NCBI GenBank assembly: GCA_018267795.1
Contig: JAFDXS010000075.1
Location: 1-8,270 of the forward strand
DNA from: Bacteroidota bacterium
Lineage (GTDB): Bacteria; Bacteroidota; Bacteroidia; Chitinophagales; Chitinophagaceae
Length of the DNA stretch: 8,270 nucleotides
Direction: 5' to 3'
Under the pieces are notes generated by a model. That model saw nothing but the letters and a program-made list of their open reading frames with translations, did no database searches and was not told the origin of the DNA. Shown in pieces: positions 6,863-8,270 of the stretch. The translations under genes were made by a program, and so were the position numbers. Position 1 is the stretch's first letter. Each line of letters opens with the position of its first letter.

Positions 6863-7138
6863 ATGAATGCAAAACATACGCACGATGAATTGCACAGAAG
6901 GCACGGCAGAATGCCTTTACCTAAGTTGCTGCGTCTCATTGCTTACCTGTTAGCTGGCTGGGGTTTTATTTTCTGGATGATGGACAAATATGGAGAATGG
7001 GGCAAAGTGATGCTGGAAACTATTGTAGCTACAGGCATTACTATAATAATAGTGCTCATCATAAGAAACATATACTACAACAACAGGCGCAGGGGCCGCT
7101 CCAAAAGGCATAGCCTGTTTATGCTGCTGCGGAAGTAA
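6863..7138 (+). CDS. Small membrane protein of unknown function
   Basis: I do not recognise this family. The frame opens at ATG 6842 (98 codons), but a -7 box overlaps that start, so ATG 6863 (91 residues) is given here. ATG 6911 (75 residues) is a serious alternative because AGAAGG lies nine bases before it. Numbering from 6863, a His/Arg-rich N-terminus (KHTHDELHRRHGR) is followed by two hydrophobic helices near 22-39 (LLRLIAYLLAGWGFIFWM) and 50-69 (MLETIVATGITIIIVLIIRN), then a strongly basic tail (RRRGRSKRH). The basic ends suggest both termini face the cytoplasm. It stands alone between the rng terminator and mgtE on the same strand. Confidence 0.7.
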   Translation: MNAKHTHDELHRRHGRMPLPKLLRLIAYLLAGWGFIFWMMDKYGEWGKVMLETIVATGITIIIVLIIRNIYYNNRRRGRSKRHSLFMLLRK

Positions 7139-7233
7139 GGGAAGCTGCTATAATGTCGCGACAGGGAGGTTATTATTATATTAAGCCGGTCGTTTTTTTC
7201 GATAAAAAATTCGCTCAAAAGAAATATTAAAAC

Positions 7234-7241
7234 TAATTTTG
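7234..7241 (+). promoter_or_regulatory. Possible -7 box upstream of mgtE
   Basis: TAATTTTG matches TAnnTTTG, about 100 nt before the mgtE start, implying a leader of roughly 95 nt. No -33 TTTG is evident at the right distance. I could not recognise an M-box (ykoK) magnesium riboswitch in the leader. Confidence 0.35.
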
Positions 7242-7342
7242 CTCGCCTTTCCAACGGGGGTATTTTTATTTTAAGAACGATGCTCAATGTCTCGTCCTTA
7301 TCCTAATTAGATTGTTTAACGAAATTTAAAAAATTATGGATA

Positions 7343-8270
7343 ATGATGCTGGTAGATTTAAGAGAAAAGATCCTCGAAGGAGATCTGAGCGAGTTGTTAC
7401 ATCACAGCAATGATGAAGATTATCCTGCTGAAGTAGCGAAGCTATTTGAGACCCTCCCGATAGAAGATACCGTAAAGACCTTTCTGGCCATTCCCGAAAA
7501 ACTGCAGGTAAAAATATTTTCCTTCCTCGACCATGTGGTACAAGGCAGGATAATGGATAACCTTACACGGGTACAGGCTGCGTATATACTCAACAATCTT
7601 GATTCCAATGACCGTCTTGCGTTCTTTGATTCGCTCAAGGCATGGGAGATACAGGATTACCTGAACTATCTTAACGACAAGAATAAAAAGGCCACTTTCG
7701 ACCTGCTGGGCTACCCGGAAGGCAGTGTGGCGCGCCTGATAAACACCAACTTCACTGCCATACGCAAAGAGATGACAGTGAGCGAAGCAATGGACCACCT
7801 GCGCCGCTACCACAAGGACTCTGAAGCAGCGAACGTGATATTCGTGGTGGATAAAGATGGCAAGCTGGTGGATGATATACCCATGCGCCGCCTGGTGCTG
7901 AACGACCCTGCAAAGAAGGTGTCGGATATAATGGATGGATTCTACGTGAAGCTGGACATCAATGATAAGATAGAAGATGCCATTGACAAGTTTAAAGAAT
8001 ATGACCGCCTGGCCCTGCCGGTAACCAATGCACAAAACGTGGTGCTTGGTGTGGTGACGGTAGATGATGTGATAGATGAAGCGGAAGAAAAAGATACAAA
8101 AGACATGCAGCAGTTTGGTGGTATGGAATCGCTGGACTTGCCGTATGTAAAGACATCTTTTGTAACGCTGATACAAAAACGCTCAGGCTGGCTTATCATC
8201 CTCTTCCTGAGTGAAATGCTGACGGCTACAGCCATGACGCATTTCCAGAGCGAGATAGACAGGCTCACCT
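7343..8270 (+). CDS. mgtE: Magnesium transporter MgtE (C-terminus beyond window)
   Basis: The frame gives 309 complete codons and leaves the right edge. MgtE is a homodimeric Mg2+-selective channel gated by cytosolic Mg2+. The layout is as expected: helical N domain (about 1-124, superhelical repeats such as DTVKTFLAIPEKLQVKIF), tandem CBS domains (about 128-250, from VARLINTNFTAIRKEMTVSEAM to VVTVDDVIDEAEE), and then the connecting helix and first pore helix (QQFGGMESLDLPY..., KRSGWLIILFLSEMLTATAM, 279-298), which is a family hallmark. Four further membrane helices should follow outside the window. ATG 7343 and 7346 are adjacent candidate starts. Another ATG at 7336 opens an overlapping +frame of 25 codons. 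The CBS acidic residues and plug region look intact. The gene appears transcribed alone. Confidence 0.95.
   Translation, partial: MMLVDLREKILEGDLSELLHHSNDEDYPAEVAKLFETLPIEDTVKTFLAIPEKLQVKIFSFLDHVVQGRIMDNLTRVQAAYILNNLDSNDRLAFFDSLKAWEIQDYLNYLNDKNKKATFDLLGYPEGSVARLINTNFTAIRKEMTVSEAMDHLRRYHKDSEAANVIFVVDKDGKLVDDIPMRRLVLNDPAKKVSDIMDGFYVKLDINDKIEDAIDKFKEYDRLALPVTNAQNVVLGVVTVDDVIDEAEEKDTKDMQQFGGMESLDLPYVKTSFVTLIQKRSGWLIILFLSEMLTATAMTHFQSEIDRLT

Noticed and set aside
7154..7163. Perfect palindrome TGTCGCGACA just after the small membrane protein gene
   Set aside because: Only 10 bp, with no T-run and no second copy; it could be a chance dyad.
7192..7210. T7-CGAT-A6 stem-loop as a terminator after the small membrane protein gene
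   Set aside because: The stem is A/T only and too weak, with no proper T-tract after the 3' arm.
7139..7342. M-box (ykoK) magnesium riboswitch ahead of mgtE
   Set aside because: Only about 100 nt of AT-rich leader follow the likely promoter, and I could not find conserved M-box helices; a covariance-model search would settle it.
7442..8176. Long minus-strand open frame (244 codons) opposite mgtE
   Set aside because: The His/Tyr/Val/Ile-rich product has no recognisable domain and lies wholly antisense to a clear MgtE frame; it is a shadow of mgtE codon use.

Overview
The window looks like chromosomal housekeeping DNA from a Bacteroidota bacterium, most likely a Chitinophagaceae-type (Sphingobacteriia/Chitinophagia) lineage. 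This rests on protein style and on promoters: several start regions carry the TAnnTTTG '-7' box typical of this phylum, Shine-Dalgarno motifs are mostly weak or absent, and the genes (COX15-type heme A synthase, proline-less HU/IHF protein, 31-residue COX24/bS22-like protein, short RNase G/E, MgtE) are a familiar Bacteroidota set. The family placement is inference from memory, with no database search.

Left half, minus strand (3129 down to 1): ctaA (GTG start), an M23-family peptidase-like exported protein, and the N-terminal 332 residues of a large polytopic membrane protein that runs off the left edge (probably the membrane part of a Bacteroidota patatin-like phospholipase). The gaps are 47 and 79 bp, so co-transcription is possible, although the functions are not obviously linked.

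Centre (3130-3649): a 520-bp AT-rich divergent intergenic region with no gene, but with an imperfect dyad and a tandem 11-bp repeat. It separates ctaA from the plus-strand genes.

Right half, plus strand: an HU/IHF-family DNA-binding protein, a membrane-anchored TPR protein (TTG start), a 31-codon very basic COX24/AURKAIP1-like ribosomal protein gene, and an RNase G/E gene closed by a strong rho-independent terminator. The nucleoid protein, basic ribosome-type protein and RNase form an information-processing cluster. After the terminator come a small two-helix membrane protein of unknown function and the first 309 codons of an MgtE magnesium transporter that runs off the right edge.

I see no mobile element, CRISPR array, tRNA/rRNA, phage gene or defence system, and no convincing undescribed system. 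The most useful second looks are the Asp in place of a zinc-ligand His in the M23 protein, the easily missed 31-aa gene, an overlapping out-of-frame ORF at the start of mgtE, and the operator-like repeats upstream of hup/ctaA.
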